Below are positions 20,561 through 31,576 of a stretch of DNA of 64,000 nt, in pieces (within the stretch, counting starts at the first letter, position 1; every line of letters begins with the position of its first letter). The notes beneath the pieces were generated by a model, which did not search any database, was not told the DNA's origin, and was given only the letters and a program-made list of their open reading frames with translations. This DNA is from Nymphaea colorata (lineage: Eukaryota > Streptophyta > Magnoliopsida > Nymphaeales > Nymphaeaceae). The stretch lies in contig NC_045150.1 in NCBI RefSeq assembly GCF_008831285.2, positions 16,181,362 to 16,245,361 on the forward strand. The letters are read 5' to 3'. The position numbers were made by a program, and so were the translations under genes.

Positions 20561-22020
20561 CTTGTTAATCTTCTTAATGTTGTAGGTGTCTCTTCTTTCT
20601 TTTTCTTTCTCTTTACTTGGCATCTGCTGGTGTATTATGTTTGGATGTGTTGTGGCAAGGCAGCACAACGGGCATCACAGCAAGAGAACACCATGATCAA
20701 CAGGCCTTGGCATTTGCCCTCTCTCCAATATCTGAGTGTTACAGTTGGTTGGAAATTGGACCTACATCTCAAGGTGCCGGTGAATGGTAGAACCCTTGAA
20801 GAAATGATGAAGAAATTCAAGAAAGGAGAAATAAAATGTGAAAAAATGGAAAAAGAGAGATGAAAAAGAAAAGTGATTGGATTTTATACTGTCTTAAATT
20901 AATTATGAAATCGCACCAAAGAATTACTTCTACAATAGAGTACCTTACTCTTTTCATAAGACAAAAATAGGTCCAGAAACGCGGACCCATTCGTCCTAAA
21001 CAGCGGTCACCAAGTTTGAAGCAAAGCTAGTGATACGTTCTGGTGTATTTTGAGGTCACCGAGGAAGCCAAGAGGTTGTTCGGAAAGTATTCCTCTAGAT
21101 AGAACAGACAAGACGTCTTGTCTACCACATCTCTGCCCTGTCCATCCAGTCATCGGAATTCTTTGTTTATTGTTTGATGGTTTTAGGAACAGAACACCAT
21201 GTTCATTCTGTCCAGTGTCTATTTTCCTTCCTGTTTGTCTTGTCCGTTCTATCTATTATGCTGATGTTAGATTTGTGTTTTGTGCATTCTATATGTTTTG
21301 TTAAGTGTTTGCATCATATATATTCTGTTATGTCCGTTGTTTGATAACTAGAACACTATCATCACAAGACCCACCATTATTTGTACATCATGGTTATCAC
21401 ATAACACTATCATAGTGAGATTTTCTGTGGCAACAATTCAACAGAATGTGTACATTCCAGTAAAAAAAATCTCAAATCACAAAAACTTCTGTGATAGTGA
21501 TATGAAACTTGAATATTATTCTTCAATATTATGTGAATTTTGAAGATAGAATACAAACATTAAACTTTTCCGAGGAAAAAAAATGGCCTACTAAACTACA
21601 AAATTTTTAATATACAAGCCGCAGAACATAGCTAAGTTCATCTTCTTTTTTAGTTGCAGCTGGTCCTAGGGACATATAGAAATGAAAAGCTCAAAGAGTT
21701 CAGTGAGGAGCCAATGAACTCTTGTGTTAGAGGAGAGCGTCCACGTGGCTCACCCAACAGCCAAAGCTGTATCACCTAGAGGTGAATGCCACAACACGCA
21801 AAAGAAGCATCAAAACAAGCAAGAAGACAACCGGCCTCCTTGCATTTTTCCCATCAGTAAAAAAAAAAAAGAAAGAGAGTCGCTGTTTGGGAGACTAAAA
21901 AATAAAGTGTATTTTGTGGGCTACCTGGTATATTTTTGGAGGTTTACATTACATTCTGATGTACCATGTTCCCAAGTCCGTCTGGTTGAGTTTGAACTAA
22001 CGGAATTTGCCAGTGAACTC
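20561..22020. repeat. Spacer segment of the repeated unit, L2 copy
   Basis: Parallel to 8561-10267 and inverted relative to 53990-55440. No gene is seen. It contains the 18-base palindrome at 21106-21123. Confidence 0.7.
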
Positions 22021-22439
22021 GATTTTGGTTTTCTATGTAGCAAGAGAATATTTCTGTGTGATTGCCATGGTCATCTGAATTTAGCTTAAGTAGCAAAAGA
22101 ATATTTCTATGTGATTGATTTAGAGTTTTAATCAAACTTTGGTCAACTATCTGTTTCTGATTCAAATTCAGTTATGAAATTACGTACTAAATCTGATCCA
22201 TTATATACTATACAGGCATGTACAGCCCAATGTATATTAGGAATAGCTCATGTGCCATTGGTTTCCATCAATTTCTAAGCTAAGTGCTTCATGAGGTCAC
22301 CTTCATTATCCGTTTTCAATCAACAGCGCATAGAGTCAAGACCCAACAACAAATCGTTCAAGTAAATGCACACTATATACACAGACGTTTCATCAAACAA
22401 TTCGAGGGCTAGCCATGTGGGTACCTGAAAATGAGATGA

Positions 22440-23070
22440 AAAAATGTGTACTTTTCACTCAATCCTGCTGCAGCTCCAGAGAGGAATACCACAAATGAGT
22501 GAGAGAGAAGAAGGAGAAAATTTGATGATTTTCTCGAAGGTTGCCTCACTTCCAAGTTGGTGTAGGATCAGCTCAACAGGTGACGACTTAGCCACTCACG
22601 CACGAAATTCGGCTGCTGTGCCAAGGCCCAGTAGAGACACTGATGGCGATGTCACCATTGTCGTGCCAGAGAACGATGCTGATAAGGTCCTTTGATGTGA
22701 AGTTTGGAGGAACTTAAGAATATCAGATGAGTTGGTGGTTTTTGAGGGTGAGGGCATAACGAGTTCCGCTTGTTGTGACGTGGACGGGAAAGCTATACGC
22801 TTGCAGTGGCTCTTACCTGGAACAGGCCGTGGCAGCTGTTTGCGGACAGAGAATCTGTAAGGAAGAGAAGAATGGGTAGCAGGTTGTAGAGATGGAGAAA
22901 CGTACCTTTGGAAGACACTTAAACGGGTTGGAACACAGCCTCCAAATGGTGTTACTGCAATAGGAAGAGATGTGAACAAGGATGGTAGAAGAAGAAGATG
23001 AGTGGAGAGGCAGTGAGCAATGAAAGGAAAGGAAAAGACTCGAGCATTGAGTGGTCAGAGACTCGAGCAT
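22440..23070 (-). CDS. G3 copy L2: 5' gene fragment with possible transit peptide
   Basis: The minus-strand start is ATG 23070 (MLESLTTQC). A Ser-rich, basic and hydrophobic N-terminus follows, poor in acidic residues as in plastid or mitochondrial targeting peptides. An exon-intron pattern is visible: donor CAAAG followed by GTACG at 22906/22905, acceptor CTTCCTTACAG, a 38-nt exon at 22817-22854, and a strong donor CCAG followed by GTAAGAG. Beyond it are frames with SKTTNSSDILKFLQTSH and then PVELILHQLGSEATFEKII, which are kept in the other copies. A 23-bp tandem duplication at the start codon is unique to this copy. No mature-protein domain is recognised, so this is a gene fragment or a small gene of unknown function. 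Confidence 0.3.
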
Positions 23071-23109
23071 TGAGTGGTCAGCATAGAGCGAGAGTGAAAG
23101 AATGGAATG

Positions 23110-23365
23110 GAGAAAAGGTGTTTCTTGTGTTTGGATGACTAGTTAATAACGAGGAAAAAAAAGGAGACCTAATATGTGTGTTTGGAAAGAAAAGAAAAGA
23201 AACTAATTTTTTAATATAATTCTAACCTCTCTGAAAATGAAGATTGGAAGGAAAAGGAATTCGTTCCTTTTTCCCTTTTCTTGCTTCTCCTTTACCTAAC
23301 CATTTTCTTCTCTTTCATTTTCCTTCTATCTATTTATTTTCCTTTGTTTCCATCCATTCAAACAA
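23110..23365. mobile_element. MITE-like stretch upstream of G3 (L2)
   Basis: It has AG-rich and TC-rich halves with imperfect terminal inverted similarity (GTGTTTGGATGACTAGTTAAT at one side, CCATCCATTCAAACAATG at the other). The same stretch is at 43459-43702 and 52629-52876. No clean target duplication was found. Confidence 0.35.
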
Positions 23366-23544
23366 TGCCTAAGGGTTTTGAGATCGAGCATCTCGAGAAA
23401 GGAAAATCGAGTGTGCCGCTGGCGAGCGTTCCATGGTGTCTATACCCAGCATTTTCGTCTTGAGTCGGTTTTGAGTGTCCAGCATCCAATGTTTGTGTTG
23501 ACTAGGCAAGAAACGGAACATCGTGTTCTGGTTTGCAGCATTTC

Positions 23545-24652
23545 TAGGGCTGCACAACGAGTCGAGCCAACTCGGGCTTGACTCGAACTTGCACGGAAAA
23601 ACTAGACTCATTTATAAATGAGTCGAGTTTGAGCTCACCCATTAACCTCGAATCGCTAAACGAGGCGAGTTCGAGTTGCAAGAACTCGACTCGTTATTTG
23701 AAATAAACTGAATCGTACAAATCGTTTCGTGAAACCGGTTCACCGGTTCTGGGTTAAAACGAAAGCCAATCTTACGGTCTTGAATCTCTTCATCTTTTCT
23801 TCTAGCTGGTCTCCCTCTTCTCGATTTCTTGTCTTCCCTCTTCCGTCGACCACAACGGCCAAACGAGACGAGATCACGAGAGTTGACCAAGGTCCACGGT
23901 ACCACCCTTCACCTTCGGTCATCCGTGTTTCATTTGGAAGGGGAAGGCTGGAGGGGTGAAGCTGCGAAGCGCCGAAGGGCAAGTGCGAAGTGTGGCAGGC
24001 AGCAGTTGAGTAGCCGGCAAGGTGGCAGGCAGCAGGTGCTTCTTCTTCTTCTTCTTCTTGAATTGTTTCTTGTTTTGTTTGGTTTTCATTTTTTTTTCCC
24101 TTTTTCAGCGCTTTTGCCTCATGCTTAGTCTGACTTTTGTGCTGAAGAACAGAAGAAGCGCCGGGATCTCGCTTGCGTGGTTGGTGCCACGTACCTTTGT
24201 CCCGGACTCCCGGTTATGGTTTATCTTCTCCCTTGTTTTTTTCTTGGTTTATTGCTTTTGTCTTTTTTGTGGCTTCCAAATGAGTTCATGTTAGGGTGCA
24301 TGGAGGAGTTTGGCTTCTGTTTGTTGAATCTTGCGGTGTTTGTTGAATCTTGTGGTGTTTTCTAACGACTCTTTTATTTTGTTGTCACTGATCGTACATT
24401 CGTTGTTCTCATTTTCTTGTTTTGCTGTTTTTACATTGTGTAACGATGGAGGAGTTTGGCTTCTGTTCTTTTTTTGTTGTTCATGAGAACACTGAACGAG
24501 TTAAGTGAGTCGCGCTCGAGCTCGACTTTGTGTAATCGAGTCGAGCTCGAGCTTGTTTTGGGAGCTCGACTCGATTTTGAGTCGAGGTCTTTGAGCTGAA
24601 TCGAGCTCGAGCTGGGCAAGCTTGAGCTCGACTCGGCTCGTGTGCAGCCCTA
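23545..24652. mobile_element. Non-autonomous hAT element, L2 copy
   Basis: About 1.1 kb with ends TAGGGCTGCACA and its complement, and many GAGCTCGA/CGACTCG subterminal repeats. The flanking octamers are AGCATTTC and AGCTTTCC, each one base away from the intact AGCATTCC duplication seen in units A and B. The 8-bp duplication and TAGGG ends fit the hAT superfamily. There is no transposase. It lies at the same unit position as in A and B, so insertion came before the unit was duplicated. Confidence 0.85.
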
Positions 24653-25156
24653 AGCTTTCCACCCCATTCCGCAGTGTCTTGCACTGCTCTTTGGGCAGCT
24701 GGCTTAGAGTTAGTTAGGCAAGGGGTGATGAGAAAGGAAGCTACACGAGTTTCAAAGAGAGAGAGAAAGCATTGGAGGAATCAAGGTGGGAATATAAGTT
24801 TGTAGTTGGTTGTTCCATCAATTGACAGGAAGTCAAAGCTTCCATGCAATCTTATCTATCTGAGACATGGGGTCTGCTTTTTTCGGTGTTTCATGGTGCT
24901 GCATGCCCTACCAAGCTTCAACTTGCTCATTGGAGATTTTTTTTATAGCACAAGAATTGATGACCCAAATGCTCGTAATCGACATTGGCTGCCTATCAGC
25001 CTCATTCATCAGTTTCGTTTAAAGTTATTGATTTTGCATTTGTAAAACATATTATGAAATGAAAATTTTATTAGAACGTGCTCCCAAATTTTAAACAATT
25101 TCACACGTTTTATTTATTTCAAACATCTTACACCAGTCTCAAACGGTTAGACATTA

Positions 25157-25158
<2 letters not shown>

Positions 25159-25229
<71 letters not shown>

Positions 25230-25249
25230 TTATTTATTTATTTATTTAT
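25159..25249. repeat. (TA)n(TTTA)n microsatellite (L2/L3)
   Basis: Pure TA run followed by six or seven TTTA repeats. The equivalents in unit orientation are at 41639-41684 and 50788-50852. Confidence 0.95.
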
Positions 25250-25308
25250 GTAGGCACAAAGACAAGACACCCCTGGTACGCACACACACACGCACACACA
25301 TAATATTA

Positions 25309-25547
25309 TAGGAACCCAGCCTTGCAACACACACACATTTATAGATACCCTTGCCCTAGTCCCATGCTTTTCAAATTTGCTGTGTCTGAGACCGTTGCCC
25401 CCCACCTGCACTATTACCTGCACCCTTATGACCAGGTGCTTGATACTTAGAAGGTTGATGTGCATGTCGCTCACCTGCATTTGCACCTACACACATGTGC
25501 CTTGGTTCATGTTTAATAGAAGGCTGATGTGCATGTGCCCACCTGCA
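25309..25547 (-). pseudogene. G2 copy L3: last exon with His-Gln-Pro-Ser repeats, cut by Ogre
   Basis: The minus-strand frame from 25547 reads HAHQPSIKHEPRHMC, VGANAGERHAHQPSK, then GHKGAGNSAGGGQRSQ and a stop near 25371-25373. These are the C-terminal repeats of G2. Here the repeat frame stays open through a Tyr codon where units A and B have a TAA. Upstream (higher coordinate) the homology to G2 stops abruptly at about 25547, where Ogre-like LTR sequence begins, so the retroelement is inserted in this exon. The other half of the copy should lie beyond the element, in or after the assembly gap. The role of the protein is unknown. Confidence 0.45.
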
Positions 25548-26065
25548 CTTTCTTAACACCCCAAATTTTTCCACATCAAAATTGAAGCAATGTGAAAATT
25601 TCACAAAAGAATTGTGAAAATTTGCAATTTCAAAGCCAATTTCGAATCTAAAGAACAATTAGATTCAAATCGTGAATTTAACCCGATACACGAATCCCAA
25701 TGCAGGATTACGAGTCCAAATTCAATTGCAAATGTCATTTGAAATCCAAATCCAATTGCAAAATGCAAATTTTGACTTAGATCCAAGAATTGGATCTAAT
25801 TCAGTCTAAAATGCTACGTGGGACCCACGTGTGGGCCCCACCTAGCCCGTGTGGTCAAGAGCCCTCCCCAGGGGCCATGCCCCCCTCCATGTAAAAAAAA
25901 AATAATAAATAAATATTTTCTCTCAAATTAATTGAAGAAAAGTCATTTTCAAGAAGAAATAAAGGAGAAACCTAGGAAAAGAGAGACATTTATGTCTCTC
26001 TCTCTTCTTTAACGAGATCCTCCTTAAAGAAAAAAATCATTTCCAAGGAAGCAATTACTAGACTG

Positions 26066-26832
26066 GTCAAACTCACCTAACCTACTTAATCCAAGTAGGT
26101 TTGACCCGGGTGCACTCAAATGTGGTGCCAATTCCAGCTAGGTTCGGTCACAATGGGCTCAACATAGTCAAAACGTAAGTCTGTCTCATGATCCAATTAA
26201 TGGACGAAAATAGACTTTGACCGAACCAAACCCACTTTGACTAAACTCAGTCAAAGTACAATTTAGCTCAATTAAGAGCTTTCTTGACCCAAATTTATCA
26301 AATTACCTCAAATAAAGTCAAACTACTTGCAAATGAGCTTTGACTTTGGTCAATTGGTCGAAATTGATCAATTTGGACAATTTTGCCCTTCTGCGGTCAA
26401 CTTAAGATTAAAAAGCCTAAAATGGTTTATGAAAGGCAAATAAACATTTGAATTTGTCAAATGCTTGAATCAAATACCAAATTTAAATTGAATTTCTCAA
26501 GTGAAAGTTTGATTCAGTTGAAATCCATTTTCAATCAAGTTTTGGACGAAAATACCCTTTTCGAACCAAATTTGATAAAATTTTTAAATTTTATTAAAAT
26601 TTAAATTTAATTATCATAATTCAATGGCATTTGGAGCTTAGTAACTAGTTTTTAACCTTATAAGCTTGATTTCAAACAAAAAAAAATAAATAGTACAAAA
26701 TAAGGGCAAAACCCTGTGTAAGGGCATTTTCGTCCAAAATTTTGGTCAAAATGGTCACCTAGGTCTGAACCCAAGTTGACCAAACCTAGCCCAGCCCACC
26801 TAGCTCGTGGAAATGGGCTGAGAAATGGTCAA
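26066..26832. promoter_or_regulatory. Cluster of TTGAC (W-box core) motifs in the Ogre LTR
   Basis: I count fifteen TTGAC or GTCAA pentamers between 26066 and 26832, eleven of them within 26066-26400, on both strands. TTGAC is the core of the W box bound by WRKY transcription factors. The cluster lies upstream of the TATA box at 26933-26940. Confidence 0.5.
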
Positions 26833-26932
26833 TTAGAGCCTTTAAAGTCTATTTAACTCATTTTACAAGTCCCCAAGGTCTTAAGTAAGTTCCCAAGGTG
26901 AGTTAAGAAGGTGGTTGAACCCACCTCCTCCT

Positions 26933-26940
26933 CTATATAA
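26933..26940 (+). promoter_or_regulatory. TATA box of the Ogre LTR
   Basis: CTATATAA followed by ACCTCCCC, the typical core promoter style of plant LTRs. Transcription would start about 30 bases downstream and run towards gag. Confidence 0.6.
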
Positions 26941-29377
26941 ACCTCCCCTTGGCCACTAAGGAGGGGGACAAAATTTTGGAGCATTCTATCAAATTGCTGC
27001 AGCCAAGGAGCTAGGAGGGAGAAGCCAAGGAAGAGAGAAGAGGTTCGTCCAAGCCCCTTCCCCTTTTTCTCCCATTCTCTTCTTCACTTTCTTCTATTCT
27101 CCCCATTGATTTTGCTAAGTTAGGGTGCTTAAGTGAACCCTTACTTAGGATTTTCGTGGTGAGAAGCCCTCTTTACCACTCCAAATTCCAGCAAGCAAGC
27201 TATTTCTTATTCTAGCTTTGCTAAGCTTGAATCCACGGTTGGATTCTTGCTTAGGATTGCTTGGGTTAGAAAACAAGTGAAGACGAAAGACAAACATCAA
27301 GACCGACCGCAAGGTAGGTGATCTTAACTCACTTCTCTTCTACTTTAGCTTATTGTTGATTTATTTTAATTCCAACAATTCGTGGGAGGGTTTATTTTCA
27401 TTTGCTTACGGCTGGGAATGATGTCCAGCTAAGGGAAACCTACGCTTCAATGTACATGTTAATGCATAATGCATGCATATGTCGGTTTTTCTTAAATATG
27501 AACCCAAGTATCAAATTTCGAAATGGGCCCCAAGGCCACGTCCCTTTCAAAGGAACCAACTTAATACCATTTTGAACTCCCTACCATGAGAGAATCCCAC
27601 GGTGAGAAAGTGATTTTGCTACATCACGTATGATGAAAATGCCTATAAGGGATGGATACGTTTTTATGAATGTGATCCACCCTTGCATGGCGAAATGATG
27701 GACGAATAAGCTTGAGTATTGTTTTATTTTCTTTCTTATTCACAGTCATTTTGATTCATGTCTTTCAATTTAATTAATCAAGGGTAGTAGGGAAGATTTG
27801 AAACAAGTTCTCAATCTTCCTACATAAAAGAACCCAGCCATGAATCATCATGATTCATGAGTCATGCGGTCCCTTGATAAAATTTCATTTTGAAAAGTAA
27901 GGTACGTATATGTATACATTGTTATATATGTACATATATGCATCCGATTTCTTGTCAAAAATTACATTCCTCCCTTAAAATCAGGTTGGAACATGTTTCC
28001 AAACCGGTCTTTAAGGAAATTGGCCATTTTTATTGATTTTTCTAGTGCAAGATTATAAATTACTTTCATTTCATTTTTACCTAATTTCAGCAAACCCATA
28101 CGTAAGATGTATGTATGTTGTTGAAATCAGACCATGTTTTATAGGAATTGGTTTAAGAATATCAAAATTTACGTATTTGAAATACCAACCATCCTAGAAT
28201 CATCCAAAGGAGTTGATGATTTCATTACTACGAAATCTGGAATTTGAATAGATTTGAAAAACTCATTGTTTCTATCTAAGAAACAAGTCCTTATTGGAAT
28301 CAATGTCCACAATTTTCAGCTATTTAAATCAACACAAGGTCTGATTTTTTAGCTATTTTGAGACAAAAGTGGACGTCATCCATGTCTCCCATCCGTTTCA
28401 AAGATTGAACTTGACATCATTTATATATTTTCATCATTTTGATAATTTTATGTCAAGCCTCAAGCTTATGGACTACATCTCTAATTCATGTGCTTAATCA
28501 TATAATGAGAACATATAGAGAAAGTCCTACATTTTAATCAATCTTCATGTATAGATTGTATGACGTGCAATACGGACTTTGAGAGATTATGAGGGAGTGA
28601 AGAATGTATGTTTCATATGAATGAATCTTGATGGATTATGAGAGAGAGAAGAATGAATGTTCCATATAGTTTCCATTCTCGTTTCATGCATTCACTTTCA
28701 CTCAAAATCAATGGCACCACATGCACATTCTCAAGAAATTAAGTGATTCAAATTTAAGTTGCAAAAAGTGACCAAGTCATATTGCAATGAGAATTTGTAA
28801 ACTTCACTTAACTTCAAAAGAAAACACAAGCAATGCATTCATAATCTTTTGGCCAAAGTGCATTTGAAAAACAACATGTTTTCTAACAATTTGGAACCTA
28901 TGTTCTTTCAAAAGAATGAATTCTACAAATCACATGATTTGACAAAAGAAGAGTTCAAAATCAATTTTTATCATAAGATGATCATCATCATCTAGAGTTC
29001 ACAACAAAGAACTCAATTCCAAATCTTCAAAAATCCTCAAGAATTATGTGTTTCAAATAACACCAAAACAAAGGATTTTAAACCAACTTGAAAACCCCCA
29101 ATATTCAAATTCATTTATTCAAAAAAATGAATTTCGGTTCTTGAATCCAAAACCTCAATGCATAAGCATATAGGACTTACATCAATAACTCGTATATGAT
29201 CCAAATGATCTTTAGTCCTTGGTCTAATTACCCCTGTTAAAGGCGGCAGGAACGGTTGGACCTCGTACCGACGAGCGGATCCCTTTCTCTTGAAAATTTT
29301 CTCAAAACCCCAATTTTAAAAGAATTTTGCTGACTCGCATTTCGACCTTCTTGAAAAGGGAGTGGGGTGCGAACAGA

Positions 29378-29396
29378 TGGCACACCCGGTGGGACC
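29378..29396 (+). other. Putative primer binding site of the Ogre-like element
   Basis: TGGCACACCCGGTGGGACC stands two bases after the presumed LTR end. The TGGCxxxCC(G)xxGGG layout fits tRNA-primed plant Gypsy elements, but the tRNA cannot be named from sequence alone. Confidence 0.5.
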
Positions 29397-30181
29397 CGTC
29401 ATTGTTTGTCTAAAGACTTATTTGGATCATATATGAGTTATTTTCACCAATGTCGAACATCAATTGCACAAAAAAAAAAAAAAAAAAAATTAAACTCACA
29501 AAAATGCATACCGACATCATGTAGTGTACATTGAGGAGATTTCATGAACCTCATTCATTTCAATTTATCCTACCCCTCCTCAATTTAAGGATTGTATGCA
29601 GCCCATGTATGCTCTCAAAATTTCAAATCTATCTCTTAGGAATGTATGCAATAGAGCCATCTATTTTGCATCTTCTCATGAATTTTGAAAAACAAATCCT
29701 TACCTATATCATATCCCGGTCATCATGTTGCCGGGCTATTTCTAGGACATTAGTCCAAGATATAGCCTTACAACTGGACCACCCAATTGGACTGAGAAGT
29801 CCCCCCATTAGTACCGAAACGGACAATAGTCCCGGTATATCGATGGGTGAACAAGGAGAAATAGAGAGCCCAAATCTAGAAAACCCTTGGAGGAGTCAAT
29901 GCTAGTACTATAAATTTGGTATATAGGTATACCATAAATTTTGGATAAATAAAGAATCATTTACCCATTTATTTTCCATAGGTTCCAAGACCAATTTTCA
30001 AAATAATGCATATAGGCAAGAGTCCTAGGAATTGCATTATCAATTTTTCATTAACTGCTTGTTTGGACGCATGTGATGTTTTACTTTGCCCCTAAGTCCA
30101 TGTCCAAACCCAATGTCAAAACTCTTCTCGAGTCTCTATTGGGTCAATTCATGTCAAAGTCTAATACCTTCTCTTGTCTAG
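29397..30181. other. Ogre leader between primer site and ORF1
   Basis: Untranslated leader of about 0.8 kb with an A-tract of 20 or more at 29470-29490. A 124-codon frame at 29531-29905 has no recognisable motif and I do not accept it as a gene. Confidence 0.5.
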
Positions 30182-31393
30182 ATGGACTCAGAAAGTATCT
30201 TCCCATATGACCACATCCTATTCGGGTCATGTCAAGGCCGATCCGGACTTCGCATCATCCCAAGTGGAGTCTACCTACCTCAGTGGTATCTTTCATGGTA
30301 CCCAACTTTTCGGTGTATGTTCCCGGATCACTTAGAGGATTGCGGTCTTGAAGAAGCAGTCAGTCTTGCCATACAGCCTATCAATGGCAATCTAATCCAT
30401 GCAATTGCTGAAAGATGGAACCCAAGGACCAACACATTCTGGTTTCCATGGGGTGAAATGACAATCACTCTTGATGAGTTCTCCAACATTATGGGTTTGC
30501 CAGAACCAAAAGGTGACCCAAGAGGTCCAATTGAAGACCAGTTCCTTGTAAACCAAGGTCAAGTCAAAACTCTAGAAGTGATTCGTAAACTCACAGGGAA
30601 AAGGAGTTGGCATTTTCTAGAGAAAGATGGACATCAATATCTTTAACTACAAGAGCTTGGTGAAACATACTCCCAATTTGTCAACCCTGCGTCACTATCT
30701 AGAACTGTTGCAGACAAGTACAAAAACTCCATAGTGACTTGTACCGTGGGTCTTATCTTCTTCAATAATGAAGAACACATAATGGATTTCCGCATAGCTC
30801 GCCTCTTCAGAAAATGGGGGCATGTCCAAGTCCGTCACATTTCCATAGCAATGGCAGCCTTGGCATTCCTTTACAGAGGGTTGGCCAAATTTTCAATTGG
30901 AGATGCAGACTCGATAGAAGGATGTGTCTTTGCACTGCAAGCATGGTTCTACAAACATGTGGGGCCACAATCATGTCATTTTCAAAACACAGACGGTCAG
31001 TTATCTAGTATGGAGCACTACCGCAGAAAGATGGAGGAAGTTGATGACTCCACCATCATTTGGGACTTCTTTGATCGAGAGGTCATCAAGTCAAGATACA
31101 CTTACAACCCAGTCAGAGGAAGTCTTCTATTGGGACCGTTTTTCATAATTGAATATCATCCGGAGCGTTGCCTCAGGCAATTCTCACTGCGTCAGAGGAA
31201 GGCATATCCAATTGAGTCGGAAGGAGCCATTGTGGAGTGTGAACTAGACACTGAAGAGTGGTCCGGGATATACACCTATGCCCAGCAACGTTGGGAATCA
31301 TTTGCTCACTTGTATCTTGTCCTTGGTCCAGGAATGGGTCCCGAATATGTAAAATGGTGGGATGAAGTTCGCCCATCTATCCTTCTGTCCTAG
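30182..31393 (+). pseudogene. Ogre ORF1: plant mobile domain (PMD-like) protein, one in-frame stop
   Basis: A single frame from ATG 30182 to the stop at 31391-31393, interrupted only by a TAA at 30644-30646, about 404 codons in all. The N-terminal half carries the signature of the plant mobile domain (aminotransferase-like PMD, PF10536 family): NLIHAIAERWNP, TNTFWFPWGEMTITLDEFS, then IMGLP and a Gly-Asp-Pro. The C-terminal half has further features usual for the family, including an RLFRKWGHVQ region and a Trp-rich end. Such an ORF before gag is typical of Ogre-like elements, and its role in the element's life cycle is not established. Cellular PMD proteins are known to act in silencing and genome stability. 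The stop makes this copy unlikely to give full-length protein, unless it is a sequencing error. Confidence 0.75.
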
Positions 31394-31576
31394 ATTGTCA
31401 TGTCTAATTCATTGTCATTAAGCCAAAATTTGTCAAGTTTTGTCAAGTTATGTTAAACTTTGTCAAGTTTTGTCATTCTCATCTTTCTTTTAATATGTAA
31501 TCAAAATTTGTCACCTCTCATCAATTCACATCCTAACATTTTCAATTTTTCTTCTTGCAAGGTGAACATCCGCTTT

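Larger units (their letters stand above)
25548..29375 (+). repeat. Putative 5' LTR of the Ogre-like element
   Basis: It begins just after the end of G2 homology, with CTTAACACCCCAAATTTTTCC, which resembles starts of plant Gypsy LTRs. It ends at GTGCGAACA, two bases before the primer-site-like sequence. At about 3.8 kb it is in the range known for Ogre LTRs. There is no gene inside. The only direct evidence for the left end is the homology breakpoint. Confidence 0.55.

Noticed and set aside
29531-29905. 124-codon ORF in the Ogre leader
   Set aside because: No recognisable motif. It lies between the primer site and the PMD ORF, where an untranslated leader is expected.
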